DNA of 34,058 nt from Deltaproteobacteria bacterium (GTDB taxonomy: Bacteria > Desulfobacterota > Binatia > Binatales > Binataceae), in contig JAJYRQ010000036.1 of the NCBI GenBank assembly GCA_021794015.1, positions 1 to 34,058 on the forward strand. Direction: 5' to 3'. Under the pieces are notes generated by a model. That model was not told the DNA's origin. It saw only the letters and a program-made list of their open reading frames with translations, and did not search any database. This document shows positions 16,430 through 25,418 of the stretch, one piece after another (position 1 is the first letter of the stretch; each line of letters begins with the position of its first letter). Made by a program: the position numbers and the translations under genes.

Positions 16430-17455
16430 ATGGCTTTGATTGCGGAACTCGGCGAGCGGCTCGAAGCGTTGGTGCGTGCGCGAAGCGGGCGCTCCGATGC
16501 GTGCGTGGTCGATGTCACTTCCTTGCCGGGTCACTCTGGGTTGACTTACAGCTTCGAGGTTCATTATCGGTCGGGTGGGCAGGCCGCGGCGGAAAAGCAA
16601 GTCTTGCGGCTTGCCCCGCCGGGCGTCCCCGCCTCGGGTCCAAACGACGTCGTGCGGCTGGGAAAGATAATGGAGTCGATGGCGCAGCGGGGGATCCCGG
16701 TGCCGCCGGTCAGATGGTATGACGACGATGCGCGCTGGTTCGGCACAGCCTTCTGCGTGGTTGGGTTTATGCCTGGTGAGAGGCTTGTGCTCGGTCCGCG
16801 CAGCTTCGGGCCGGGCGAGGTCCGCGGGCTTGCCCCGCAAGCGATAGGCGCGATGGCCCTGCTGCACAGCTTGGAGTGGCGCGAGCTTGCCGGCGTTTGG
16901 GGCGCGCCTGTGAGTCTGAGGGCCGAGCTGGAGCGGCTTTCCGGGCTGCTTAAGCGACCGCGCCTGGAGCCGGAGATTGCCGTATTGGCGCGCCGGCTGG
17001 GCGAACAGATAACTGCGAGAGTACCGCAGGAGGAGGATTTTCGCTGTGTCCACGGCGATTTCCAGTGGTCCAACCTGCTTTTCGACTCGGGCAGGTTGAG
17101 CGCGGTGCTTGACTGGGAGCTGGCGCACCTCGGGCAGGCCCCGGTCGACCTGGGATGGCTGATGCTTTTTTCGGATGTAGAGAGCTGGGACGGGAGCGAT
17201 CTGGTGCCGCAGGGGGCGCCGGGGCCGCGCGACCTCCTCGAGCTCTACAACGCGCATCAGGAGCGGCCGCGGGCCTTTGAGGAGCTTTGCTGGTTTCGGG
17301 CCTTTGCCGCCTATCGTTTCGCCGTGATTACGGCGTTCAATCTGATGCTTCACCGCGCCGGCAAGCGGCCCGACGCCAAATGGGAGGAGATCGCCTTATC
17401 CATGCCGAGGCTGATTAGGCGCGCAGAGCGGCTGCTGCGCCCGGCAGCGAGCTAG
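16430..17455 (+). CDS. APH-fold phosphotransferase family protein
   Basis: About 341 residues of the aminoglycoside phosphotransferase/choline kinase fold. The kinase catalytic loop H208-G-D210-F-Q-W-S-N215 and the metal-binding D228-W-E motif (AVLDWELAHLG) are intact, followed by PVDLGWLMLF. This subtype resembles the APH-like proteins that occur alone or fused to acyl-CoA dehydrogenases, rather than antibiotic-resistance enzymes, so resistance should not be inferred. The start at 16430 gives the usual short N-terminus before the lobe containing SLPGHSGLTYSFEV; upstream in-frame sequence has no resemblance. The substrate is unknown. Confidence 0.8.
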   Translation: MALIAELGERLEALVRARSGRSDACVVDVTSLPGHSGLTYSFEVHYRSGGQAAAEKQVLRLAPPGVPASGPNDVVRLGKIMESMAQRGIPVPPVRWYDDDARWFGTAFCVVGFMPGERLVLGPRSFGPGEVRGLAPQAIGAMALLHSLEWRELAGVWGAPVSLRAELERLSGLLKRPRLEPEIAVLARRLGEQITARVPQEEDFRCVHGDFQWSNLLFDSGRLSAVLDWELAHLGQAPVDLGWLMLFSDVESWDGSDLVPQGAPGPRDLLELYNAHQERPRAFEELCWFRAFAAYRFAVITAFNLMLHRAGKRPDAKWEEIALSMPRLIRRAERLLRPAAS

Positions 17456-17738
17456 GGGGTGGGGCTTTTTTAGGCTTGCACCTTGGCGCGGGGGGCGATA
17501 CCTTTTCGGCAACAGAGGCCGGCGATCGCGAAGCGTCGGACAGGGCCGCACAGCCCTTTAGCGCGCGCCCGGCGGCCTGCCAGGAGGAAGCCGCCGGGCG
17601 GCGACGCACCGATGTTGGCATGAGGACCGAATGCCGGGCAAGGTTGTATGCCGGGTCGGCGGAAAAGGGCCCCGCCCGCACGGTGTTGGGTCTTAGCGAG
17701 TGAACCGCAAGGAGCAACGAGCCGGAAGGAGAGACGAG

Positions 17739-18674
17739 ATGGATCAGCAGGCTTCAGACACCTGGACAACGGGCGGGCGCAAACCGGCCGGGACGGCGCG
17801 CTTGGTCTGCGCCTTGAGCGCGCTGGCGGCCTTGGCGGCGGCCGGCCTGGCAGGGCCGACCGCGGCTGCTGCCGAGACCAGGAACTTTACCCTCAACGCC
17901 AAGCACCATGTCGTTTCGGTTGGCCGGGGCTTAACCTACAATGCCTGGACCTACGACGGCACCGTGCCGGGGCCTCTGCTTCGCGTGCGCCAGGGCGACC
18001 AGGTCGATATCACGCTGATCAACAACACCACGGATGCGCACGGCATCTATACTCACGCAGCACAGATAGACTTCGGGTCGTTCACAGGGCATCTTGGACA
18101 AAAGCGTCTGAGCTACAGCTTCAAGGCGCTCGTGCCCGGGGTGTTCGACTACCACTGCACGGCGCAGCCGGTGCTTGACCATATCGCCAGCGGGATGTTC
18201 GGCATGATGATTGTCGACCCGGTGGGCGGCTGGCCCAACGGCGAGGCCGAGGAAGTGATGCTGATCGAAAGCGAGATTTACGGGCTGCCCGACGCCCACG
18301 GCCGCATCCGCCCCGACCACGCCCGGATGGTCAGCGGGCGTCCTCATTTCGTGGTTTTCAACGGCGTGGTCAACCGCTACGACCTGGGGCATCCGATCAA
18401 GATTAAGGTGGGCAAGCTGGTGCGCGTCTTCCTGGTTAATATCGGTCCCAACGGCTTCAGCAGTTTTCACGTGATCGGGGCGCTGTTCAGCACCGTTTAT
18501 CGCAGCGGTAACCCGGCCGATGCGCTGCATAACGTTCAGACCTTCGAGCTGGGTCCCGGCGACGCCGCGGTGCTGGAATTCCGCGTTGACAGGGCCGGCG
18601 AATACCCGTTCCTGGACCACGGGATGGGGCGCGCCTACAAGGGGGCCGAGGGGATTTTCCGCGCCGAGCCTTAG
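17739..18674 (+). CDS. Two-domain NirK-like multicopper protein lacking the catalytic Asp
   Basis: About 311 residues: a signal sequence (LVCALSALAALAAAGLAGPTAAAA, about residues 25-48), then two cupredoxin domains as in copper nitrite reductases. Type 1 copper ligands H101, C140, H148 and M153 and type 2 ligands H106, H139 and H294 are all present, as is H244, equivalent to catalytic His255 of NirK. The catalytic Asp98 position (MHNVDFH in NirK) is Tyr104 here (AHGIYTH), and the tower-loop Trp is missing. It is therefore probably not a standard nitrite reductase; an oxidase or electron-transfer role is possible. GGAAGGAG precedes the start. Monocistronic, followed by a strong hairpin. Confidence 0.82.
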   Translation: MDQQASDTWTTGGRKPAGTARLVCALSALAALAAAGLAGPTAAAAETRNFTLNAKHHVVSVGRGLTYNAWTYDGTVPGPLLRVRQGDQVDITLINNTTDAHGIYTHAAQIDFGSFTGHLGQKRLSYSFKALVPGVFDYHCTAQPVLDHIASGMFGMMIVDPVGGWPNGEAEEVMLIESEIYGLPDAHGRIRPDHARMVSGRPHFVVFNGVVNRYDLGHPIKIKVGKLVRVFLVNIGPNGFSSFHVIGALFSTVYRSGNPADALHNVQTFELGPGDAAVLEFRVDRAGEYPFLDHGMGRAYKGAEGIFRAEP

Positions 18675-18688
18675 GAAACGATGATGGC

Positions 18689-18725
18689 CGGAAGGCCGCG
18701 GCCCGCTAGCGACCGCGGCCTTCCG
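18689..18725. terminator. Strong hairpin after the NirK-like gene
   Basis: CGGAAGGCCGCGG and CCGCGGCCTTCCG form a perfect 13-bp stem around an 11-base loop, 15 bases after the stop. It lies between convergent genes and could serve both. A weak TT follows; there is no long T-tract. Confidence 0.6.
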
Positions 18726-18757
18726 TTAAGCGCTTGGTGGCTGCTCAGGCCGCGCCC

Positions 18758-20071
18758 CTACCGGTAAGGGTAAGAGGCGAAGAAGAGCAGCGAGAGCGCA
18801 AACAGTGCCCAGAGCCCCGGCCTCACCTGGCGCACCCGCCCGGAAACAGTCTTGAACAGCGGGTAGAGCACGAAACCCGCGGTGATTCCCGCGCCTATGT
18901 TGAAAGTAAAGTTCATGAAGGCGATCACCGCGAAGGCCGGGATCAGCTCGGTGAGGTCGGAAAAGTCGATCTTTGCAACCGGGGGCACCATGAGAATTCC
19001 AACCATTACGAGGGCCGGCCCGTATGCCTGAGGCGGAATGGCCGCGGCCAGCGGCGCAGCGAAGAGCGCAAGCAGGAAAAGAACCCCCACCACCACGGCG
19101 CTCAGACCGCTTCGGCCTCCGGCAGCCACGCCCGCGGCCGACTCCACGAAGACACCCGCAGTCGTGGTCCCGCACAGCGCGGCGAAGACGGTCGCCAGCG
19201 CGTCGACCAGCATCGGGCGCTCGATCTGCGCCAGCTTGCCCTCCCGGTCGAGCAGGCCGCCGAGCGCGGCCACTCCGATGAGCGAGCCCATAGTGTCGAC
19301 CAGAGCCATGACGAAAATGCAGAGCAGGACGCCAACGAACGCCGGCTTTAGCGCCGCGCCGAGGCTCAACTGGAAGACAATCGGGGCCGGACTGGGCGGC
19401 AGGCTAAGCCAGTTGGCCGGGGCGGGTGCGACCTTGAGCGCGAAGGCCAGCAGCGCGGCGCCCAGGATGCCAAGCAAAAGCGCGCCCGGTACCCGCGCGG
19501 CGTAAAGCAGCGAGATCACCAGAAAACCGGCGATCGCCACTAATGCCCCGGCGCTGTTCAGCGCCCCTATTCTGACTGGTGCTCCCGGAACACCCAGGGC
19601 TATGAGCCCCGACTCCGACAGACCTATGAAAGCAAGGAAGAGCCCGATCCCTGCGGCGAAGCTGTGGGTGAGCGCCGGAGGAATCGCCTCGACCATCCAT
19701 TGTCGCACGCCGGCCCTGGTAAGCGCCGCAAACAGCACTCCGGCCAGAAAAACCGCTCCCAAGGCCTGGCGCCAGTCGTAGCCCATCGCCTGTACCACGG
19801 TGTAGGCAACAAAGGCGTTTTCCCCCATGTAAGGAGCGATCGCGAACGGACGCTTGGCGTAAAGCCCCATCAGCAACGAGCCAAAGGCCGCCGTCAGCGC
19901 CGTGGCTACCATCGAGGGCCCGGCGGGGATTCCCGCTACCTTGAGGATTGCCGGATTGACCAATACGATGTACGACATCGTGGCGAAGGTGGTCAGTCCG
20001 GCCATCACCTCGACGCGCCAGTTGGTGCCCAGGCCGGGCAGGTCAAAAAAGCGTTCGAGTCCTTGTTTCAT
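18758..20071 (-). CDS. NCS2-family purine permease (AzgA-like)
   Basis: Inner-membrane nucleobase permease of about 437 residues with 12-14 hydrophobic helices. Family landmarks are FATMSYIVLVNPAIL near the N-terminus, APYMGENAFVAY, the VDTMGSLIGVAALGGLLD segment and VESAAGVAAGGRSGLSA. This places it in the AzgA/GhxP branch that imports adenine, guanine or hypoxanthine, rather than the uracil/xanthine branch. The leader region upstream contains a short CAGC/GCTG hairpin, but I could not recognise a purine riboswitch in it. No purine-salvage genes adjoin it. Divergent from the HtrA-like gene. Confidence 0.9.
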   Translation of the reverse strand: MKQGLERFFDLPGLGTNWRVEVMAGLTTFATMSYIVLVNPAILKVAGIPAGPSMVATALTAAFGSLLMGLYAKRPFAIAPYMGENAFVAYTVVQAMGYDWRQALGAVFLAGVLFAALTRAGVRQWMVEAIPPALTHSFAAGIGLFLAFIGLSESGLIALGVPGAPVRIGALNSAGALVAIAGFLVISLLYAARVPGALLLGILGAALLAFALKVAPAPANWLSLPPSPAPIVFQLSLGAALKPAFVGVLLCIFVMALVDTMGSLIGVAALGGLLDREGKLAQIERPMLVDALATVFAALCGTTTAGVFVESAAGVAAGGRSGLSAVVVGVLFLLALFAAPLAAAIPPQAYGPALVMVGILMVPPVAKIDFSDLTELIPAFAVIAFMNFTFNIGAGITAGFVLYPLFKTVSGRVRQVRPGLWALFALSLLFFASYPYR

Positions 20072-20299
20072 CGGAGGTTTTGCGCGCTTGCAAGGCGCCA
20101 GAGCAAGTGGACAGCATAATCTGGCTGCCTGGTAAAGGGGGCCCCGTTGCCTGCCTCGGCATCGGCGCGCCGCCTAAGCGGCCATGGCGCCCCGGCGTGC
20201 GCGGCCGGGAGCAAGCTCGCAGCGGGCGGTGCCGGCCGGCACTTCCGGCGCGGGCCGCTGTACCGTAGGCTTCTGGGGTGCGCTTGGCGCGCGTTGACC

Positions 20300-21208
20300 G
20301 TGAACGCAAGAGTATCGCTGCTGCAAAAGGTCGCTCAGGCCACGGTCGGCATCCATGCCGTGGTTCCGCAGTCGCATCCGTCGGTGGCCGTCGGACTGGG
20401 TGCTGATCGCCACGGCAGCGGCACAATCGTGGGGCCGGACGGCCTGGTCATCACGGCCAACTATATCGTCATCGGAGCGCAAAACGTTATCGTGACGCTG
20501 AGCGACGGCCGCCAGCTCGAAGCGGCGGTCGTTGCCCAGGATTACGCCACGAGCATTGCGCTGCTGCAAGTCGGGGGCGGCGGCTTGGGCGCCATCGAAC
20601 CGGCTTCGTCGGCCGACTGCGTGCCGGGCGAAGAGGTCTTCATGGTGGCGAGTCTGGGCGGCGAGAAGCGCTGCGCCGACACCGGCGTTATCAGCTACCT
20701 GGGACCGTTCGACGCCGCCTGGGAGTTCGTGCTCGACCGCGCCGTATGCGTTACGGCCACGTCGCTCAACCTGGGTTACAACGGCGGGCCGCTGTGCAAT
20801 GCCAGGGGGCAGATGATCGGTGTTTCGTACTTGAACTTTGGCGACTTAAGCCGGGCGATGCTGGCGATTCCCGCCGAGTATTTCATCGCGGCGCGCGATG
20901 AGCTGCTGCGTTTTGGCCGGCGGGTGACCGGGGCGCCCAGGCTCTGGCTGGGGCTGCTCTGCTACACGTTGCACGACTTCGTCGTGATTGCCGGCGTGGT
21001 GCCGGGAAGCCCGGCGGAGAAGGCCGGGCTTAAGCCCGGCGATCTCGTTCTGGCGGTCGACGGGGTGGAGATTCGCCATCGCCGGGCGTTGTACGAGGCG
21101 ATAAGCCGCCGCCAGCCGGGCGATGCGCTGGCGCTCAAGTTGCGCCGCAACCGGGACGTTGCGGCCGTCAAGCTTACGCCGATAAGGGTCGAGGAGTTCA
21201 TGGCCTGA
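20300..21208 (+). CDS. HtrA/DegP-fold pseudoprotease with PDZ domain
   Basis: About 302 residues: a trypsin-like S1C domain (about 10-195) followed by one PDZ domain (about 210-300, VVPGSPAEKAGLKPGDLVLAVDG). The fold landmarks of HtrA are clear (GSGTIVGPDGLVITAN, VTLSDGRQLEA, IALLQV), but all three catalytic positions are substituted: His to Tyr55 (TNHV becomes ANYIV), Asp to Ser85 (TDIAL becomes TSIAL), Ser to Asn161 (GNSGG becomes GYNGG). The protein should be proteolytically inactive and may act as a peptide-binding scaffold. The start is uncertain (GTG 20300; the frame is open to 20147). No signal peptide is visible, unlike normal HtrA proteins. Confidence 0.82.
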   Translation: MNARVSLLQKVAQATVGIHAVVPQSHPSVAVGLGADRHGSGTIVGPDGLVITANYIVIGAQNVIVTLSDGRQLEAAVVAQDYATSIALLQVGGGGLGAIEPASSADCVPGEEVFMVASLGGEKRCADTGVISYLGPFDAAWEFVLDRAVCVTATSLNLGYNGGPLCNARGQMIGVSYLNFGDLSRAMLAIPAEYFIAARDELLRFGRRVTGAPRLWLGLLCYTLHDFVVIAGVVPGSPAEKAGLKPGDLVLAVDGVEIRHRRALYEAISRRQPGDALALKLRRNRDVAAVKLTPIRVEEFMA

Positions 21209-21263
21209 GCGGCGCGCCCGCGCCGTTCGGGGGCGCCGGCATCAGCCGCCGGCCGCGCCGGCC

Positions 21264-24011
21264 TCAAACATCCTTGAAGACCTTTCTTGCGCGTCGCTCT
21301 TCGACCGCGGCCTGGGCCGCGGCCAGGCGCGCCACCGGCAGCCGAAACGGCGAGCACGAAACGTAGTCGAGCCCCAGGCGGTGACAGAACTTGACGCTTG
21401 CCGGGTCACCGCCGTGCTCGCCGCAGATGCCGAGCTTCAGCTTGGGATTGGCGGCGCGCCCACGCTCGACGGCGATCTTCATCAGGTCTCCGACTCCCTC
21501 ATCGTCCAGCTCGCGGAACGGGTCGGCGCGGTAGATGCCCTGGTCGAGGTATTCGTGGAGAAATTTCGCCGAGTCGTCGCGCGACAGCCCGTAGGCCATC
21601 TGCGTCAGGTCATTGGTGCCGAAGGAAAAGAAATCGGCGGCCGCCCCGATGCGCCCCGCCTCGACGCAGGCGCGCGGGACCTCGATCATCGTTCCGACGA
21701 GAAAGTGCAGGCGCGCGCCGCTTTGAGCCTCCAGCCTGCGGGCGACCTCGCGGATGCGCTCGGCAAGAAGATCGAACTCGCGCCGGTCGCCGATCAGCGG
21801 GAGCATGATTTCGGGGGCGACTTTGATCCCCTCGGCGCGCAGCTCGAGCACCGCCTCGAAGATGGCACGGACCTGGGTCTGGTAAATTTCGGGGTAGCTG
21901 ATGCCCAGGCGCGAGCCGCGATGGCCCAGCATCGGATTGAATTCGATTAGCCCGTCGCGCACCTCCTGCAGGTGCTGCGGGCTGACGCCAAGGTCGCGGG
22001 CGAGCTTCTCGATTTCCGCTTCGCCATGGGGGAGAAATTCGTGCAGCGGCGGGTCGAGCAGTCTGACCGTGACCGGCAGTCCTTTCATTTCGCGCAGGAT
22101 GGCCACGAAATCGCCGCGCTGCATCGGCAGGATTTTTTCCAGGGCGCGCGCCCGTTCGGCCGCGGTCTCGGCCAAAATCATCTCGCGCATCGCGGCGATC
22201 CGCTCGGGATGGAAGAACATGTGCTCGGTGCGGCAAAGGCCGATGCCTTCGGCTCCCATGCTGCGGGCGGCGCGAGCGTCTTCCGGCGTGTCGGCGTTGG
22301 CGCGCACGCCGAGCCGGCGCTCGAGGTCGGCCCACTCCAGCAGCTTCTTGAAAGCGGGCGACATCTGCGGCTGCACCGTCGGCACCCGTCCCAGGAAGAC
22401 CTCGCCGGCAAAGCCGTCAAGGGTAATCTCCTGGCCGCGGCTTACGCTTACGCCGTTGGCGGTCATGGTCCCGGCCGCGTAATCGATGTGCAGGTCCGAA
22501 CAGCCGGCAACGCAGCATTTGCCCATGCCCCGGGCGACCACCGCGGCGTGGCTCGTCATCCCTCCGCGGGCGGTCAGAATGCCCTCTGCCGCGTGCATTC
22601 CCTCGATGTCCTCGGGCGAGGTCTCGACGCGGACCAGGATTGTATGGCGCCCCGCCTGGCTGGCGCCGACCGCTTCCTCGGGCGAAAAGACCGCCTCACC
22701 CCAAACCGCCCCTGGCGAGGCCGGCAGACCGCGGGCGAAAAGCCGCTTCGGACTTGCCGGGTCGAGTTGCGGATGCAGAAGCTGCTCGATCTGCGCCGGC
22801 TCGACCCTGGTCAGCGCCGTGCGCCGGTCGATGAGCCGCTCGGCCGCCATCTCGACCGCGATCCGGACCGCCGCCTCGGCGGTGCGTTTGCCCATGCGCG
22901 TTTGCAGCATGAACAGCCGGCTGCGCTCGACGGTGAATTCCATGTCCTGCATGTCGGTGAAATGCTTCTCCAGCCGGCCGGCAACCTGGAGGAGCTGGCG
23001 GTAGACCTTGGGCATGGTCTCCTCGAGCGAGGCAAAGCGCCGCCGCCGCTCTTGCTCGCTGATAGCAGCCCGCCCGGCCCAGGCGCGCGAGGCGCCGAGG
23101 CTTATCTGCAGCGGGGTTCTGATGCCCGCCACCACGTCCTCGCCCTGGGCGTTGGGCAGGTATTCGCCGTAGATGCCCTTGGCGCCGGTCGAGGGGTCGC
23201 GACTAAACGCCACGCCGGTGGCGCAGTCGGCGCCGAGATTGCCGAAGACCATCGCCTGGACGGTCACCGCGGTGCCCCACTGTTCGGGGATCGCATTGAG
23301 CTTGCGGTAGGCCACCGCCCGTTCGTTCTGCCAGGAGGCGAAGACGGCGCCGATGGCGCCCCAGAGTTGCTTTTGCGGGTCCTGCGGCAGGTCGCCTCCG
23401 GTGCGAGAGCGGATGAGCGCGCGAAATTCGCCAACCAACTGCTTGAGGTCGTCGGTCGTAAGTTCGAGGTCCTGGCTCACACGGCGGCTCTGCTTTTTGG
23501 CCTCGATCAGCTCTTCGAACGGGTCTCGCTGGCTGGAGCTTTGCGGCTTGAGCCCCAGCACCACGTCGCCGTACATCTGGCAGAAGCGCCGGTACGAGTC
23601 CCAGGCGAAGCGCGGATTGCCGCTGGCCGTTGCCAGTCCTTCGACGGTCCGGTCGTTCAGCCCCAGGTTGAGCACAGTGTCCATCATGCCGGGCATCGAA
23701 ACCCGCGCTCCCGAGCGCACCGAAACCAGCAGGGGATTGGCCGAGTCGCCAAAGCGGCGGCCAATCGCCTTTTCGATTCGCCCCACGCTCTTGGCGACCG
23801 CCTGCTCAAGTCCCTTGGGATACTTGCCTGCGTGGTCGTAGAAATAGGCGCAGACCCGCGTCGAGATGGTAAAGCCGGGAGGGACCGGAAGCTTCAGGGA
23901 GGCCATCTCCGCCAGGTTCGCCCCCTTGCCGCCCAGAAGATCGCGCATCTGGGCCTTGCCCTCGCTCGTTCCCGCGCCAAAGAAGTAGATGTCCGGATGC
24001 AGCCGTGCCAT
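21264..24011 (-). CDS. ppdK: Pyruvate, phosphate dikinase
   Basis: Interconverts pyruvate, ATP and phosphate with phosphoenolpyruvate, AMP and pyrophosphate. 915 residues, full length. N-terminal ATP-grasp domain (LLGGKGANLAEMASLKLPVPPGF, VSVRSGARVSMPGMMDTVLN); phosphohistidine domain with H488 in GGMTSHAAVVARGMGKCCV; C-terminal TIM-barrel PEP-binding domain ending in GICGEHGGDPASVKFC and LDYVSCSPFRLPVARLA. Start ATG at 24011. It follows glyS on the same strand, a pairing seen in several proteobacterial and related genomes, with a strong hairpin in the 108-base gap. It can run toward gluconeogenesis or glycolysis depending on conditions. Confidence 0.97.
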   Translation of the reverse strand: MARLHPDIYFFGAGTSEGKAQMRDLLGGKGANLAEMASLKLPVPPGFTISTRVCAYFYDHAGKYPKGLEQAVAKSVGRIEKAIGRRFGDSANPLLVSVRSGARVSMPGMMDTVLNLGLNDRTVEGLATASGNPRFAWDSYRRFCQMYGDVVLGLKPQSSSQRDPFEELIEAKKQSRRVSQDLELTTDDLKQLVGEFRALIRSRTGGDLPQDPQKQLWGAIGAVFASWQNERAVAYRKLNAIPEQWGTAVTVQAMVFGNLGADCATGVAFSRDPSTGAKGIYGEYLPNAQGEDVVAGIRTPLQISLGASRAWAGRAAISEQERRRRFASLEETMPKVYRQLLQVAGRLEKHFTDMQDMEFTVERSRLFMLQTRMGKRTAEAAVRIAVEMAAERLIDRRTALTRVEPAQIEQLLHPQLDPASPKRLFARGLPASPGAVWGEAVFSPEEAVGASQAGRHTILVRVETSPEDIEGMHAAEGILTARGGMTSHAAVVARGMGKCCVAGCSDLHIDYAAGTMTANGVSVSRGQEITLDGFAGEVFLGRVPTVQPQMSPAFKKLLEWADLERRLGVRANADTPEDARAARSMGAEGIGLCRTEHMFFHPERIAAMREMILAETAAERARALEKILPMQRGDFVAILREMKGLPVTVRLLDPPLHEFLPHGEAEIEKLARDLGVSPQHLQEVRDGLIEFNPMLGHRGSRLGISYPEIYQTQVRAIFEAVLELRAEGIKVAPEIMLPLIGDRREFDLLAERIREVARRLEAQSGARLHFLVGTMIEVPRACVEAGRIGAAADFFSFGTNDLTQMAYGLSRDDSAKFLHEYLDQGIYRADPFRELDDEGVGDLMKIAVERGRAANPKLKLGICGEHGGDPASVKFCHRLGLDYVSCSPFRLPVARLAAAQAAVEERRARKVFKDV

Positions 24012-24045
24012 TTACTCGCTCCCTGGTAGTGTTAGCTGTCCTAAA

Positions 24046-24087
24046 GCCGCGCCGCCGGGCAGCTCGCCAGCGGCCCGGCGGCGTGGC
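24046..24087. terminator. Intercistronic GC hairpin between glyS and ppdK
   Basis: CGCCGCCGGGC (24050-24060) and GCCCGGCGGCG (24073-24083) pair as an 11-bp stem, extendable to 15 bp with one G-T pair, around a 12-base loop. It lies between glyS and ppdK on the minus strand. No T-tract follows in that direction, so partial attenuation or mRNA stabilisation is as likely as full termination. Confidence 0.45.
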
Positions 24088-24119
24088 GCCAGCAGCCTGT
24101 CGCTCGGCGGTTGCGGCTG

Positions 24120-25418
24120 CTAGTCTTCCCAGCCTATCAATTCGTCAATCCGCGCCGGCAGGGCCGCGATCGCAACCCGGTCCTGCTTAGTCGAGTCGCG
24201 GTAGCGCAGCGTGACCGTATCGTCCTGCATCGTTTCATGGTCGATCGTAACGCCAAAGGGTGTGCCCACCTCGTCCTGGCGCCGGTAGCGCCTGCCGATC
24301 GAGCCGGCCGCGTCGAAGACGACCATGCACCGGCGCTTTAGCAGGTCGAAGACGGCGTGCGCCTTTTCGGGTTGCCCGGCTTTGCGCAAAAGCGGGAAGA
24401 CTCCGACCTTTACCGGCGCCAAGCGCGGGTCGAGCCGCAGCACCACCCGCTTTTCGTCTTCCACCACGTCCTCGGCGTAGGCGTCAAGGAGAAAGGCTAG
24501 GATCGACCGGTCGACCCCGGCCGAAGGCTCGATCACCCACGGCCGGTAACGCTGGCGTGTCGCCTCGTCGAAGTAGCTGAGGTCGCGGCCGCTAAACTCG
24601 GAATGCCGGTCGAGGTCGAAGCTGCCGCGCTTGGCCACGCCTTCCAGTTCGCCCCAGCCGAAGGGGTAGCGGTACTCGATATCGGTGGTGCCGCGGGAAT
24701 AGTGCGCAAGCTCGCTCTGCGCGTGAGGTCGAAGGCGCAGGCGCTCGCGCGAGATGCCGTAGCGCACATACCATTCGAAGCGTGCGTTGACCCAGTGCTC
24801 GAACCAGCGGGCCTCTTCCTGCGGGTCGGGCCGGACGAAAAACTCAAGCTCCATCTGTTCGAATTCGCGCGTGCGAAAGATGAAGTTGCCGGGCGTGATC
24901 TCGTTGCGAAAGGCCTTGCCAATCTGCGCCACGCCAAAGGGCAGCTTAGCCCGCTGCGTGTCAACCACCTCCGCGAAATCGAGAAAGATGCCCTGGGCGG
25001 TCTCCGGCCGCAAGTAAACCGTTGCCGCGGTGTCTTCGACCGGCCCCATGAACGTCTTGAACATCAGGTTGAAGCTGCGCGCCTCGGTCAACTCGCCCCC
25101 GCATCGCGGGCAGCGCGGCCCCCCCGCGTCGTCGGCCCTGAAACGCTGCTTGCAGCCCTTGCAGTCCACCATGGGGTCGGCGAAGCTGGCCAGATGCCCC
25201 GAGGCGGCCCAGGTGCGCGGATGCAGCAGGATGGCGCTGTCGAGCCCGACAACATCGGCGCGCTCTTGGACCGTGCTGCGCCACCACGCCTCTTTGACGT
25301 TGCGCTTGAGTTCCGTGCCGAGCGGACCGTAGTCGAAGGTCGAGCCGAGTCCCCCGTAGATTTCACTCGACGGAAAAACAATCCCGCGCCGTTTGCACAG
25401 CGCCACCAGCTTGTCCAT
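24120..25418 (-). CDS. glyS: Glycyl-tRNA synthetase, class II homodimeric type
   Basis: Charges tRNA-Gly. About 432 residues of the alpha2 (archaeal, eukaryal and Gram-positive) type rather than the alpha2-beta2 enzyme common in gammaproteobacteria. Recognisable segments are MDKLVALCKRRGIVFPSSEIYGG, here read as the N-terminus in two parts, a zinc-ribbon insert (CKGCKQRF and CPRCGG), motif 2 FRNEITPG and motif 3 around EPSAGVDRSILAFLL, then the anticodon-binding domain with PVKVGVFPLL. The frame stays open to 25550 but the extra 44 codons have no family match. Probably the first gene of a glyS-ppdK unit. Confidence 0.96.
   Translation of the reverse strand: MDKLVALCKRRGIVFPSSEIYGGLGSTFDYGPLGTELKRNVKEAWWRSTVQERADVVGLDSAILLHPRTWAASGHLASFADPMVDCKGCKQRFRADDAGGPRCPRCGGELTEARSFNLMFKTFMGPVEDTAATVYLRPETAQGIFLDFAEVVDTQRAKLPFGVAQIGKAFRNEITPGNFIFRTREFEQMELEFFVRPDPQEEARWFEHWVNARFEWYVRYGISRERLRLRPHAQSELAHYSRGTTDIEYRYPFGWGELEGVAKRGSFDLDRHSEFSGRDLSYFDEATRQRYRPWVIEPSAGVDRSILAFLLDAYAEDVVEDEKRVVLRLDPRLAPVKVGVFPLLRKAGQPEKAHAVFDLLKRRCMVVFDAAGSIGRRYRRQDEVGTPFGVTIDHETMQDDTVTLRYRDSTKQDRVAIAALPARIDELIGWED

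Noticed and set aside
17440..17472. T6 run after the phosphotransferase gene as an intrinsic terminator
   Set aside because: Only a 4-bp GCCC/GGGC stem with a long loop precedes the T-run; too weak to call.
20072..20160. Possible purine riboswitch upstream of the NCS2 permease
   Set aside because: A short CAGC/GCTG hairpin is present, but the conserved loop sequences of known purine or xanthine riboswitches were not recognisable.
21972..24029. 685-codon open frame on the plus strand opposite ppdK
   Set aside because: Antisense shadow of a strongly conserved enzyme gene; no ribosome site or family features.
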